A stretch of 64,000 nt of DNA from Erysipelothrix tonsillarum DSM 14972 (GTDB lineage Bacteria > Bacillota_I > Bacilli_A > Erysipelotrichales > Erysipelotrichaceae), in the NCBI RefSeq assembly GCF_000373785.1, contig NZ_KB892379.1, forward strand, positions 25,916 through 89,915. The letters are read 5' to 3'. The stretch's first letter is position 1. The number at the start of each line of letters is the position of its first letter. The notes beneath the pieces were generated by a model. It searched no databases. It was not told the DNA's origin and was given only the letters and a program-made list of their open reading frames with translations. A program made the translations under genes and the position numbers. Below, one piece after another: positions 34,610-43,090 of this stretch.

Positions 34610-35179
34610 ATGAAAGAGAATAAAAAAATAAAGAAAAGAATCATTCTCAGTCTTTTTGTCTTGCTTGTTGCATGCGCATGTCTATATTACTTAAAAACAT
34701 TTGAACAAGCACCCCTACCTGATGACCAACCACTAGAGGCTGGGAGCTATATTGTAGGAAAAGACTTAGAAGCTGGAGAGTACATTCTTTTTACAGATAC
34801 GGAAGGTTATTTTGAAATTCGTGCGGAGCAATCGAATCGAATTCGAAGCAACGATAATTTTAGAGGTAATTCAATCGTAACCGTTCATGAAAATGAAACA
34901 ATTGATCTATCGAAAGCCATACTTTACCCGTATGCGGAAGCTCCTGAAATTAAAACGGATGCAGACGGCATGTATAAGATCGGTGAGCATCTTGATGCCG
35001 GTACCTATAAAATTAAAACCGATTTAAGTGGTTATTATGAAATCAGTAGTTCATCAGAACATGCGATTGATGACGTTATTGAAAACAACAATTTCACGGA
35101 TACATACACAATACATGTTAAAGAGGGGGAATATCTTAAGCTTAACGGTGCCTATTTTGTCACCAAAGTACAATCGTAG
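34610..35179 (+). CDS. Membrane-anchored protein with two AGEY/AGTY repeats
   Basis: A 189-residue protein: basic N-terminus, one hydrophobic segment (about 11-29, IILSLFVLLVACACLYYL) serving as signal anchor, then two copies of a beta domain. The copies begin IVGKDLEAGEYILFTDTEGYFEI and KIGEHLDAGTYKIKTDLSGYYEI, about 75 residues apart, each ending with a hydrophobic strand before YLKL or DLSK. This repeat recurs as an extracellular module in Firmicutes lipo- and surface proteins, function unknown. ATG 34610 has GGAAGGAG 8 nt upstream. Cysteines in the hydrophobic segment lack a clear lipobox. Confidence 0.78.
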   Translation: MKENKKIKKRIILSLFVLLVACACLYYLKTFEQAPLPDDQPLEAGSYIVGKDLEAGEYILFTDTEGYFEIRAEQSNRIRSNDNFRGNSIVTVHENETIDLSKAILYPYAEAPEIKTDADGMYKIGEHLDAGTYKIKTDLSGYYEISSSSEHAIDDVIENNNFTDTYTIHVKEGEYLKLNGAYFVTKVQS

Positions 35180-35223
35180 CTTAGGATATCTTGCTTATTT
35201 TTAATACTGAATATAGATTGTCT

Positions 35224-35260
35224 AAAACCATGCGTTATTTTAACACATGGTTTTTTTTAC
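35224..35260 (+). terminator. Terminator after the membrane-anchored protein gene
   Basis: AAAACCATG and CATGGTTTT enclose an inner GTTA/TAAC hairpin, then a T-run. Confidence 0.85.
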
Positions 35261-35442
35261 CTGTCTGCATGCAAATAATCATCCAAAGAAAAGACAGATT
35301 AACATAACAAGATTTAAAAGTTGCGGACAGTTAATTAACGCAAGTATTGACTTTACGCTGATTTGTGAACCCCAAAGCAACTCAGATAGTCTAAAAACAA
35401 ACGAATTATAATTGGACATAAAAAAACCCACATTGATGTGGG
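35261..35442 (-). terminator. Mostly empty spacer ending in the tRNA terminator
   Basis: 35261-35418 holds no gene that I can see; CTGTCT/AGACAG near 35263-35297 is a weak inverted repeat. At 35419-35442 CCCACA-ttga-TGTGGG is followed on the minus strand by TTTTTT, a clear terminator for the tRNA gene. Confidence 0.85.
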
Positions 35443-35454
35443 ATAATTTTTATA

Positions 35455-35528
35455 TGGTGCCGCCACCGAGAATCGAACTCGGAACTGAGCATTACCATTG
35501 CTCTATTTTACCATTGAACTATGGCGGC
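35455..35528 (-). tRNA. tRNA-Thr (anticodon GGT)
   Basis: Read on the minus strand: acceptor GCCGCCA pairs with TGGCGGC, anticodon stem GAGCA/TGCTC encloses loop ATGGTAA giving anticodon GGT, T-arm CCGAG-TTCGATT-CTCGG, discriminator A and an encoded CCA. The D-stem GTTC/AAAT is weak (one G-U, one mismatch), which is unusual. The gene is single, with its own promoter and terminator. Confidence 0.9.
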
Positions 35529-35539
35529 GTTGCATTACT

Positions 35540-35568
35540 ATAATACTCAATGTTAAACAAAAAATCAA
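35540..35568 (-). promoter_or_regulatory. Promoter of the tRNA gene
   Basis: Minus strand TTGATT (35568-35563), 17 bp, TATTAT (35545-35540), 12 bp before the mature 5' end. Confidence 0.75.
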
Positions 35569-35681
35569 ATACTATTTTAAAGAAACCGAGTAGAAGTAAA
35601 ATTTAGTTAAGTTTCTTGCTTATTTAGTAATGGTTTACTAATTTTTAGAAGTAACTTTTACTGATGAAAGCGGTATAACTG

Positions 35682-35690
35682 TGGTACAAT
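35682..35690 (+). promoter_or_regulatory. Extended -10 promoter of the nucleotidyltransferase gene
   Basis: TGG-TACAAT lies 21 bp upstream of the start codon. Confidence 0.5.
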
Positions 35691-35711
35691 GTTAAAAAAT
35701 AGGAGGTAAGT

Positions 35712-36617
35712 ATGAAGGACTTAACTTTAGTAATATTAGCTGCTGGAATGGGGAGCCGTTACGGTGGATTAAAACAAATCGATAAATTTGGTAAAAATGG
35801 AGAGGCAATCATTGATTTTTCAATTTATGATGCAATTCAAGCAGGATTCAAGAAACTTGTATTAATTATTCGTGAGGAACACGAAGCGATTTTTGAGGAA
35901 GAACTTGTTGGGAAAATTCGTCCCTTTATTAATGTAGAGTATGCTTTCCAAAGTACCAGTGATGTACCAGAATGGTTTGAAGGTGTTGAAGGTCGTGAAA
36001 AACCATGGGGAACAACGCACGCTCTTCTTGCTGCACGTCACCAAGTTGATGGACCCTTTATGATTATTAATGCGGATGACTACTATGGGAAAGCAGCGTT
36101 TATTGAGATGGCGCGTTTCTTAAATGAAGAAGTAAAAGATGATCAAGCTGCAATGATGGGATACATTGTGGACAATACGATTACAGATAATGGTACGGTT
36201 ACGCGTGGTGTTTGCGAAAATGTAAATGGATTCCTAACAGATATTGTTGAAACAGATGGTATCAAACGTACCGACAAAGGGGTTGTTGGTGGACCAGATG
36301 AAACATTAATTGCAGATGGAACTCAAGTTTCGATGAACTTTTGGGGCTTTACACCTGCTATCTTTAATTTAATGGAATCAAAATTTGAAACATTCTTAAA
36401 AGAAGATGTAGCAAAAAACCCAATGAAATCAGAAGCGCTTTTACCAAATGATGTAGGAGCACTTATTAATGAAGGGAAGCTCTCTGTTAAAATCTTGGAC
36501 ACACCTGATCGTTGGTTTGGTGTAACATATCAGGAAGATAAACCGATGGTTCTTGCGCAATTCGCAAAATTCCAAGAAGATGGAACCTATCCAGAGAAAC
36601 TTTGGGATAAAAAATAA
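35712..36617 (+). CDS. Sugar-phosphate nucleotidyltransferase family protein
   Basis: A 301-residue GT-A-fold nucleotidyltransferase. The nucleotide-binding motif LAAGMGSRYGGLKQ opens it, PWGTTHALLAA and NADDYYG (metal-binding DD) follow. It resembles NDP-sugar synthases acting on hexose-1-phosphates or related phosphates. No pathway partner is adjacent; its clear terminator makes it a single-gene unit. GGAGG precedes the start. A role in surface polysaccharide or teichoic acid precursor supply is possible but not shown. Confidence 0.88.
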   Translation: MKDLTLVILAAGMGSRYGGLKQIDKFGKNGEAIIDFSIYDAIQAGFKKLVLIIREEHEAIFEEELVGKIRPFINVEYAFQSTSDVPEWFEGVEGREKPWGTTHALLAARHQVDGPFMIINADDYYGKAAFIEMARFLNEEVKDDQAAMMGYIVDNTITDNGTVTRGVCENVNGFLTDIVETDGIKRTDKGVVGGPDETLIADGTQVSMNFWGFTPAIFNLMESKFETFLKEDVAKNPMKSEALLPNDVGALINEGKLSVKILDTPDRWFGVTYQEDKPMVLAQFAKFQEDGTYPEKLWDKK

Positions 36618-36623
36618 TTCTAT

Positions 36624-36653
36624 TACTCTACGAGAAATCGTAGAGTTTTTTTT
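36624..36653 (+). terminator. Terminator of the nucleotidyltransferase gene
   Basis: CTCTACGA-gaaa-TCGTAGAG followed by a T-run. Confidence 0.92.
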
Positions 36654-36732
36654 ATGTGTGATAAAGATTGTGATAAAGTGGTAAAATTGCAAATCCTGTC
36701 GTATTATAGATACATAAAGGTAGGTTATAGTT

Positions 36733-37461
36733 ATGGACAGTCAATATGAAGCTAATTTTCAATTTTATCCCGTTACGATGGATGAAAAACCACACAGTGT
36801 GCGGGTTGATCTTAACGCACTCGATTTGGAAGCGGAATTCCCGCATTTATACGTCCTGAGAAAGCCATACGCAGCGCGAGACAACGGTTTTCCTTTGGAG
36901 ACATCATTCAGTGTCATCAATGAGTTTGAAGATGCGGTGGTGAGTTATTTAAGTCATTTTGATATTTATCAAATTGGTGTTATTACCGGAAACGGTGTCT
37001 GTGATTATTTCTTTGTATCAAAAACACCTTTCGACTTTGAAAAGCAATTGAGAGAACAATTTCCAGATGAACTCTTTGGTGTCATAGTTCGTGAAAATGA
37101 TGCATTTGAAATCTATAAAAACGTGTTGTACCCGGATGAATTTGAAGTGAGTGTAATTTATAATCAAAATGTATGTATGAATTTGGAGCATGAAGGTGAG
37201 CGTTTTGAAAAAGAACGTGACGTTGACTTCTACATGGTTTTCGAAACAGAAACCCAAGCAGAGCAATTTACACAACATTTTACCGAATTCGCACATACAA
37301 TTCGGGTTGAACAGCGGGAAGATGAAATGGTACAAGTCCATATGATCGCAAATCTGATTCCTACGTTACCCGTAATGAATGGTATCTCGCAAAGTATTGT
37401 GACATTAACCAATCAATATGGTGGGCATTTCGACGGTTGGGGATGTCGCGTAGAAGCATAA
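36733..37461 (+). CDS. DUF695 and RraB-like two-domain protein
   Basis: A 242-residue cytoplasmic protein. The N-terminal half resembles DUF695 (FYPVTMDEKPHSVRVDLN and DNGFPLETSFSVINEFED). The last 90 residues match the RraB/DUF1260 pattern: RDVDFYMVFETETQAEQF and a final GGHFDGWGCRVE. In E. coli RraB inhibits RNase E, an enzyme Firmicutes of this type normally lack, so the domain probably has another partner here. AAGGTAGG precedes the start. Confidence 0.82.
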   Translation: MDSQYEANFQFYPVTMDEKPHSVRVDLNALDLEAEFPHLYVLRKPYAARDNGFPLETSFSVINEFEDAVVSYLSHFDIYQIGVITGNGVCDYFFVSKTPFDFEKQLREQFPDELFGVIVRENDAFEIYKNVLYPDEFEVSVIYNQNVCMNLEHEGERFEKERDVDFYMVFETETQAEQFTQHFTEFAHTIRVEQREDEMVQVHMIANLIPTLPVMNGISQSIVTLTNQYGGHFDGWGCRVEA

Positions 37462-37503
37462 AAAAGGATACAATCTGTAAACAACAGATTGTATCCTTTT
37501 AAT
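37462..37503. terminator. Bidirectional terminator between the RraB-like gene and the PTS operon
   Basis: A perfect 17-bp stem (37462-37478 with 37484-37500) has A- and T-rich edges on both sides and lies between convergent genes. Confidence 0.88.
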
Positions 37504-37547
37504 TTTATTTCATAATCCGCTTAAAATGATAAACGATTTAGAATTAT

Positions 37548-38894
37548 TTAAGCTTGGTCTTTAATTACTTGTTCTTTAAGGATGAGTTTACGGTTCCATA
37601 CCATAAGTACAGCCGAGATTGCTCCTGCAATCGCAACACCGACCCATTTGTATTCAACCAGTTTAACCATCATAAAGGGTAACCATGAACTTCCATAATC
37701 AATACTTGAAATCAATGCAGAACCACCAGGGATTGCAAAGTTTGCGGCTTTCGCAGCTTCAGTAAAGATTGGGGCAATATTTGTACCAATTAAAAGACCG
37801 ATTGATACCGTAAAGATTCCGACGATTAGAGTACGGAAGAAGTCTCCGCCACATAGTGGTGCAATTAATACAAACATAAATGGTAAACCAGCAAGACTTG
37901 CGAATGGCAAGAATTGGTTACCTGGAATAATAAATGCAAGGATGATTGTAATCGGAACCATTACAAGAGAAATCGTAAGGGTAACTGGGTTACCAACCCC
38001 AACAGCTGAGTCAAGTCCAATTAGAAGATTGGAATTTTCTCCATATTTCTTTTGAATTTTAGCTTGAACGGCTTCACTAATTGGCATAAGACCTTCCATA
38101 AGAATTGCGGACATTTTTGGTGTTAGGACAAGAACTGCAGCCATAACGATTGCAAGGTTTGTAATGCCTTTGAAATCATAACCGGCAACAAGACCTAAAA
38201 GAATCCCTACCAATGTTCCTAAAATAGCAGGGTCACCAAACATTCCGAATTTCTTTTGGAAAGACTTTTCATCAAGTTTGATTTTATTAACACCTGGAAC
38301 TTTATCAATAATAGCATTTAAAACATAAGCAATCGGTGCGAATGATGCCGTAAATGCATGGGGAATTGAAATACCGGGTAATCCGAGTTGTTTCTCAACA
38401 AGCGGTGCAGTACGGTCTCCAATAACCATAATAATAACCATATTAAATGCAGCCATTAGTAGACTGACAAGCAAATCGTTTGTAATCATAAATACGAGTG
38501 AACCTGTAAAGGCAAAGTGCCAGAAGTTCCAAATATCAACGTTGACTGTTTTTGTTGTCTTTGTTGATAACATAATAATGTTAACTAAGATTCCAACAGG
38601 AATGATTAATACTCCAACAGCAGATCCAAAGGCAATCGCACTGGCAGCGGGCCATCCCACATCAAGAACCGTAAGATTAAGACCGAAATTCGCAACCATT
38701 TGCTTTGCAGCGGGTTCCAAGTTCTTTGTTAACAATTCAATAACAATATTTAACCCAATAAAACCAATACCGACCATTAATCCTGATTTAAACGCCTTAC
38801 CAAACTTAACACCCAAAGCTAAGGCGAAAAGGGTAAAGATGATTGGCATCATAACAGCAGGACCGAGGTCAACAATAAAATTTAAAATTGACAT
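37548..38894 (-). CDS. PTS galactitol-family permease, EIIC component
   Basis: A 448-residue polytopic membrane protein of the GatC/galactitol PTS family, with N-terminal LGPAVMMPIIFTLFALALGVKFGKAFKSGLMVGIGF and GDPAILGTLVGILLG. It moves a polyol or pentitol-like sugar with concurrent phosphorylation. It follows EIIA by 2 nt. The complete unit regulator-IIB-IIA-IIC has no catabolic dehydrogenase or isomerase gene beside it, so the substrate is unsettled. Confidence 0.92.
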   Translation of the reverse strand: MSILNFIVDLGPAVMMPIIFTLFALALGVKFGKAFKSGLMVGIGFIGLNIVIELLTKNLEPAAKQMVANFGLNLTVLDVGWPAASAIAFGSAVGVLIIPVGILVNIIMLSTKTTKTVNVDIWNFWHFAFTGSLVFMITNDLLVSLLMAAFNMVIIMVIGDRTAPLVEKQLGLPGISIPHAFTASFAPIAYVLNAIIDKVPGVNKIKLDEKSFQKKFGMFGDPAILGTLVGILLGLVAGYDFKGITNLAIVMAAVLVLTPKMSAILMEGLMPISEAVQAKIQKKYGENSNLLIGLDSAVGVGNPVTLTISLVMVPITIILAFIIPGNQFLPFASLAGLPFMFVLIAPLCGGDFFRTLIVGIFTVSIGLLIGTNIAPIFTEAAKAANFAIPGGSALISSIDYGSSWLPFMMVKLVEYKWVGVAIAGAISAVLMVWNRKLILKEQVIKDQA

Positions 38895-38896
38895 AA

Positions 38897-39355
38897 TTAT
38901 GCTACTCCTTTAGCTAAAATATCTAAGATTTCTTTGTTTGTTTTTCCTTGTAATAATTGATTTAAAAAATCATCATCCGCAAAGGTACCCATGAGTTTAC
39001 TCAAAATTTGAACTTGTTCATCTTTGTTCTTAACAAGTAAGAAGAAAAAGAGTTTAACTTCAAGGTCGTTATCACTCACCATTTCTTTATAAGCAATGGG
39101 TTGAGCAACCCGTACAAAAGCAATACCGGGTTTATGGATATATCGTGAATCAACATGAGGAATTGCGACACTGCATACAGGAGCTGCAAGCCCCGTAGGA
39201 TAGGTTGCCTCTCGTTCTTTTAGCGCGTCTAAGTATGCTTCATTAACATAACCAAGCTCTAAAAGATGATGATTCATTACATTAAAGAGTTCATCTTGTG
39301 ATGATACTTTTAAATCTAAAAATATTAAATCTTCATTAAACACTGTCTTCACCAC
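38897..39355 (-). CDS. PTS EIIA component (fructose/mannitol/galactitol type)
   Basis: A 152-residue phosphocarrier; the phosphorylated residue is His67 in VAIPHVD. The fold signature LDLKVSSQDELFNVMNHHLLELGYV is typical. The start is uncertain: the frame opens with GTG-GTG just 5 nt after the EIIB stop and no good Shine-Dalgarno is present, so translation is probably coupled; GTG four codons later is an alternative. Confidence 0.9.
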   Translation of the reverse strand: MVKTVFNEDLIFLDLKVSSQDELFNVMNHHLLELGYVNEAYLDALKEREATYPTGLAAPVCSVAIPHVDSRYIHKPGIAFVRVAQPIAYKEMVSDNDLEVKLFFFLLVKNKDEQVQILSKLMGTFADDDFLNQLLQGKTNKEILDILAKGVA

Positions 39356-39360
39356 GTTTT

Positions 39361-39645
39361 CTATAAGCCAAGAATTTCGATTACATTATCGATTGTTGCT
39401 TGGGCACCCATACCCGTTAAAAGGGATAAACCTGAAACTACAGGGATGCCGTAACCGTCGCCACCTTGCGCAGTTGTTACAATAACATCTTGGTTGGATA
39501 CGATTGAGGGGAGTTCTGCAAGTGAAGTTTGAATAAATTTAACTTGATCAAGAAGCCCTTTCGCTTCAAGACCTGCCTTAAGTTTTGATGTTGCAACAGT
39601 ACTCGTTGCGATTCCTGATCCACATGCTACAATAATTGTTTTCAT
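39361..39645 (-). CDS. PTS galactitol-family EIIB component
   Basis: A 94-residue EIIB: the P-loop-like VACGSGIATST carries the phosphorylated Cys8. It passes phosphate from EIIA to sugar at EIIC. GVSGLSLLTGMG toward the end is usual in GatB proteins. Starts 12 nt after the regulator stop with AAAGG upstream. Confidence 0.92.
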   Translation of the reverse strand: MKTIIVACGSGIATSTVATSKLKAGLEAKGLLDQVKFIQTSLAELPSIVSNQDVIVTTAQGGDGYGIPVVSGLSLLTGMGAQATIDNVIEILGL

Positions 39646-39657
39646 AAAATACCTTTC

Positions 39658-41583
39658 CTACTCATTAAAGAGTGATTTTATATAAGAAATATTCTTATTT
39701 TTAATAATGTTCGACACTTTATATTGATGGTCAATTTCCGTATAGAGTTCAGCAAATAAATCGGAGTAATGCATGCGATGGTCTTGATCGATGAGAATCA
39801 TGAGAATAAGTTGAACACGATCATACTGCCAAGGGATGGGCTCATCTAAGATGCACACCACAATGGATGGTTGGTATACAGAACCTTCGATATTGTGAGG
39901 GATACAAACGAGGTTACCAACTTCAGTTGAACCAAGCGCTTCACGCTCTATAATTGATTCTTGACACGTTTTATCTATGTAACCAAGTGTGAGGGCTTTT
40001 TGGCTCATTAACTCAAGCAAAGCTTGAGGCGTTTGCGTATCAGGATTCACTAAAAATAATTTTTCGTCGAATAAATCTGCGACCGAATGGGTATCGGTTG
40101 GAACCCCTTTGATATAGCGTTGGATATGGGCAATATCTCGATCGGTAACGATAGCGGATACGACAACGGTCGGAACCCCAAAGTTACGATCAATATGAAC
40201 TGTAGAAATGAGAAGGTCGACATCATCCATATCCTGTTTATCAAGTTGATAAAGTGCACTTACTTTTTTTATTTCAAGCGCGTCGCCGAATTTAGTTTCG
40301 AGTTTTGCTTTCAGCAGCATAGCGGTTCCAACACCCGTAGTGCAAACAACAATTGCGCGTGTTGTTTCACCCTTTTCATCTTGGCGTGCACGTTCACGTG
40401 CACCACAGAAATGTAAGGCGAGGAAACCAATCTCATCTAAATTAAATTCCACTGAGCAAGACTTTAAAAAGTGGAATGCAAGAACTTTCGCTATTTGAAT
40501 TTCAAACGGATAATTTTTTTCAATTTCATCCAGTAATTCATTACGAATTGAAAGTTTAAGTTCGATACGCTTCAAGGCACTTTCCAAATGGGTTAGCAAA
40601 CCTTCTTTTAAAACTTCATCATGACGGAAATCACTACCATAAATCCTATATATGTCATCTAGAGCTTCATCTAAAATTTGTAAGTTGCGATGTGTATCAG
40701 AATTCACATTATCAACATCTGTATGGAGTTTCTTTTGAGAACTGAGGTGAATATAAATATTTACAATTTCACTTGAGGGAATTTTAATCATTAAGGCCTC
40801 TTCCAACATTAATGCGAGCGCTTCAGCACATAAATAAGCTTTAGAGTTTGTATTAATCGTGTTGATATTATTACTGGAACCAAGCTTACCTTGTTCAATA
40901 CGTGTCAAAGCAATCTCAATGTGAATGGATAAATTTTTAAAACCTATGTCTGTCAGATGTAGTTGGTATTTTTGAATGCATGTCACGATAACACGTTCAA
41001 TAATTTCCATCCGTGGGCTGTTTTGTCCGATGATACGATTCATATCAATGGTTGCCTTTTCCAAGACGAGGTAATCATTAATAAGACGGCGTATGCTGTT
41101 TTCATCACCGGCTAAAATAAGCCCGCGTTTATAATCATTCTCAAGATTAATATGATAATCTCTAAGAATGCGTCGGACACTGACCAGATCTCGTTTAAGG
41201 GTTGATAAACTTACAAATAAATTATCCGCTAAGGTTTCAAGTGTAAAATGGTTTCCATTTAAGGTTCCATTAGCAATCTTACGAATAATCCATTCAACTC
41301 TAGATTGTCTTACATTCGGCAATACGTTATTGTCAAACTCATCATTATAGAAATAAGTTTTCCACATTTCATTTTTTAATGAGTCCTCGATAAGATAACC
41401 TTTACCGCGTAACGAGGTGATTGCCATGTTGTTTTCACGAAGGATGGTATCAATTGCTTGAACTTCCCGTTGAACTGTTTTACTTGAAATGTTCAGTTCG
41501 GTAGCAATATCATCGCTAGTGATCGCTTCATGGGCGTTGATAATCAACAAAAGAATATTATTCTGTCTTTGTGTTAAATCCAT
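39658..41583 (-). CDS. PRD-containing transcription regulator (BglG/MtlR type)
   Basis: A 641-residue multidomain regulator: N-terminal HTH (QRQNNILLLIINAHEAITSDDIATELNISSKTVQREV), a second HTH (about 75-160), two PTS-regulation domains (about 180-395), an EIIB-like domain with CTTGVGTAML (about 400-490) and a C-terminal EIIA-like domain with CIPHNIEG. PTS-dependent phosphorylation of these domains normally sets activity, as in MtlR and ManR activators. The start at 41583 follows GAGGTGA; 23 upstream in-frame codons are dismissed. It leads the PTS operon and probably activates it. Confidence 0.92.
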   Translation of the reverse strand: MDLTQRQNNILLLIINAHEAITSDDIATELNISSKTVQREVQAIDTILRENNMAITSLRGKGYLIEDSLKNEMWKTYFYNDEFDNNVLPNVRQSRVEWIIRKIANGTLNGNHFTLETLADNLFVSLSTLKRDLVSVRRILRDYHINLENDYKRGLILAGDENSIRRLINDYLVLEKATIDMNRIIGQNSPRMEIIERVIVTCIQKYQLHLTDIGFKNLSIHIEIALTRIEQGKLGSSNNINTINTNSKAYLCAEALALMLEEALMIKIPSSEIVNIYIHLSSQKKLHTDVDNVNSDTHRNLQILDEALDDIYRIYGSDFRHDEVLKEGLLTHLESALKRIELKLSIRNELLDEIEKNYPFEIQIAKVLAFHFLKSCSVEFNLDEIGFLALHFCGARERARQDEKGETTRAIVVCTTGVGTAMLLKAKLETKFGDALEIKKVSALYQLDKQDMDDVDLLISTVHIDRNFGVPTVVVSAIVTDRDIAHIQRYIKGVPTDTHSVADLFDEKLFLVNPDTQTPQALLELMSQKALTLGYIDKTCQESIIEREALGSTEVGNLVCIPHNIEGSVYQPSIVVCILDEPIPWQYDRVQLILMILIDQDHRMHYSDLFAELYTEIDHQYKVSNIIKNKNISYIKSLFNE

Positions 41584-41730
41584 CAAAATCACCTCACAAT
41601 CATAGTTTACGTTATTATACATAGTGTGCAGTTCGTGTTTGTCCTTTGTCAACGGACATGCTTAATTTTAAAAGTCGGTTGGATAAGGACAGTGTTGAAA
41701 AGTGAGATCATGCGCAAAGGTAGATGGCTA

Positions 41731-41739
41731 TGATATAAT
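41731..41739 (+). promoter_or_regulatory. Extended -10 promoter of the MFS gene
   Basis: TGA-TATAAT lies 29 bp before the GTG start. The divergent 41584-41768 region also has TGTCC/GGACA arms (about 41639-41658) and TTGACA on the minus strand at 41655-41650, but no matching -10. Confidence 0.55.
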
Positions 41740-41768
41740 GAGCGGAGAAACTTTAGTGGAGGTTTGTT

Positions 41769-42962
41769 GTGAAGTTATTTATACAAAAACATAAAATGGG
41801 TATTTTTGTGGTGTTGAACTTACTCTTAACGATTGGGATGAATTTGGGGCATCCTGTTACACCGACACTTATGAAATCATTGGACCTACCACCGCATGTC
41901 TTTGGTCTCTCATTTGCGGCAATGTGTTTAACGAATTTCATTTTTGCCCTTGTTTGGTCTAATATCGCGAATGGCATGAAAAAATCGCGAATTCTTATGA
42001 TCTCATCGATTGGTTATGCAATTGCTCAGTTATTATTTGGATTTGCACTTAATCGCTATAGTATTTATTTTGCGCGATTACTCAGCGGTATTTTTGCCGG
42101 GGGATTTCAAGTGGGACTTATGAGTTATGTGGTTAATGAAGCACCCGAAGACCGACAATCCCATTACATTACAATTTCTTCAATCATCGTCAGCGTTGGA
42201 GCTGCATTAGGGTTCTTTATTGGTGGTTATTTAGGCGATGTTTCGGTTCGTTTAACCTTTGTGATTCAAGCAGTATTACAAATCGTGCTCGGGGTCTTAT
42301 TCTATGCTATCTTAGGGCGTGAAGAAACACTTGAAGAAAAGTTAGAGTGGTCCATGATTTCTGAGGCAAATCCATTAAAGGTTTTGAAATCATCTCGTTA
42401 TTTAATGAAGGATATGGTTCTCATTCTGTTAATTGTGACGTTTACGTCATCAGTAGGAACAACACTGTTTGATCAAAGTTTTAATTATTACATTAAAGAT
42501 ATCTTTAACTTTGTGCCGAGTCAAAACGGTTTGATTAAAGCTGTGACAGGGTTGTTTGCTGTTGTGCTTAATGTGATTCTAATTCGACGTCGTGCGCGTA
42601 AAAAACAAGGCATCGAAATTGGTCTATTGAAAACCGTATTTATCGCTATGGGAACGTTAGCGATTATTGTGAGCTTCAGTCAAAGTGCCACGCCTTTTGT
42701 TGGCTTCTCACTCGCATGGTTTGGGATGTACACGGTGATGATCCCGATTCTTCAGAATTCAGTGATTTCCAATAAAAAAAGTGTTGAGGAAGGAAACCAG
42801 TTAGCGGGGCTTTATAATTCACTGTTGATGTTAGGTAAAATTTTTGGAGCATTGCTTACAAGCCTTGTTTACACACTTTTACCCGCCGCAACTTTCTTAG
42901 TAGCAGGTGTGATCTTCATAATCTCATTCTTATTCTTATTGAAACCAAAAACATCAATTTAA
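41769..42962 (+). CDS. Major facilitator superfamily transporter
   Basis: A 397-residue MFS carrier with about 12 helices; the inter-helix loop ANGMKKSRILMISSIGY matches the GxxxDRxGRR-type cytoplasmic loop loosely. It starts with GTG after GGAGG. DHA1-type drug exporters have this size and layout; substrate cannot be told. Neighbouring PTS genes are divergent, so a link is not implied. Confidence 0.88.
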   Translation: MKLFIQKHKMGIFVVLNLLLTIGMNLGHPVTPTLMKSLDLPPHVFGLSFAAMCLTNFIFALVWSNIANGMKKSRILMISSIGYAIAQLLFGFALNRYSIYFARLLSGIFAGGFQVGLMSYVVNEAPEDRQSHYITISSIIVSVGAALGFFIGGYLGDVSVRLTFVIQAVLQIVLGVLFYAILGREETLEEKLEWSMISEANPLKVLKSSRYLMKDMVLILLIVTFTSSVGTTLFDQSFNYYIKDIFNFVPSQNGLIKAVTGLFAVVLNVILIRRRARKKQGIEIGLLKTVFIAMGTLAIIVSFSQSATPFVGFSLAWFGMYTVMIPILQNSVISNKKSVEEGNQLAGLYNSLLMLGKIFGALLTSLVYTLLPAATFLVAGVIFIISFLFLLKPKTSI

Positions 42963-42970
42963 ATAGAAAC

Positions 42971-43033
42971 AAAAACACCTCCATTCTAAGTTTCATTTCA
43001 CAATGATGCTTGTATAGAAGTGTTTTTTTTTTT
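42971..43033 (+). terminator. Probable terminator of the MFS gene
   Basis: AAACAC and GTGTTT arms with a long intervening stretch are followed by an uninterrupted T-run of twelve; the stem is imperfect. Confidence 0.5.
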
Positions 43034-43057
43034 CTTATTTTTAAAATTTAATTTATA

Positions 43058-43090
43058 AATCAAAAACGCCTCAAACAGTGGCGTTTTTTT
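43058..43090 (-). terminator. Terminator of the RpiR regulator gene
   Basis: AAAACGCC and GGCGTTTT form a stem covering the last codons of the minus-strand gene; T-runs occur on both sides. Confidence 0.8.
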
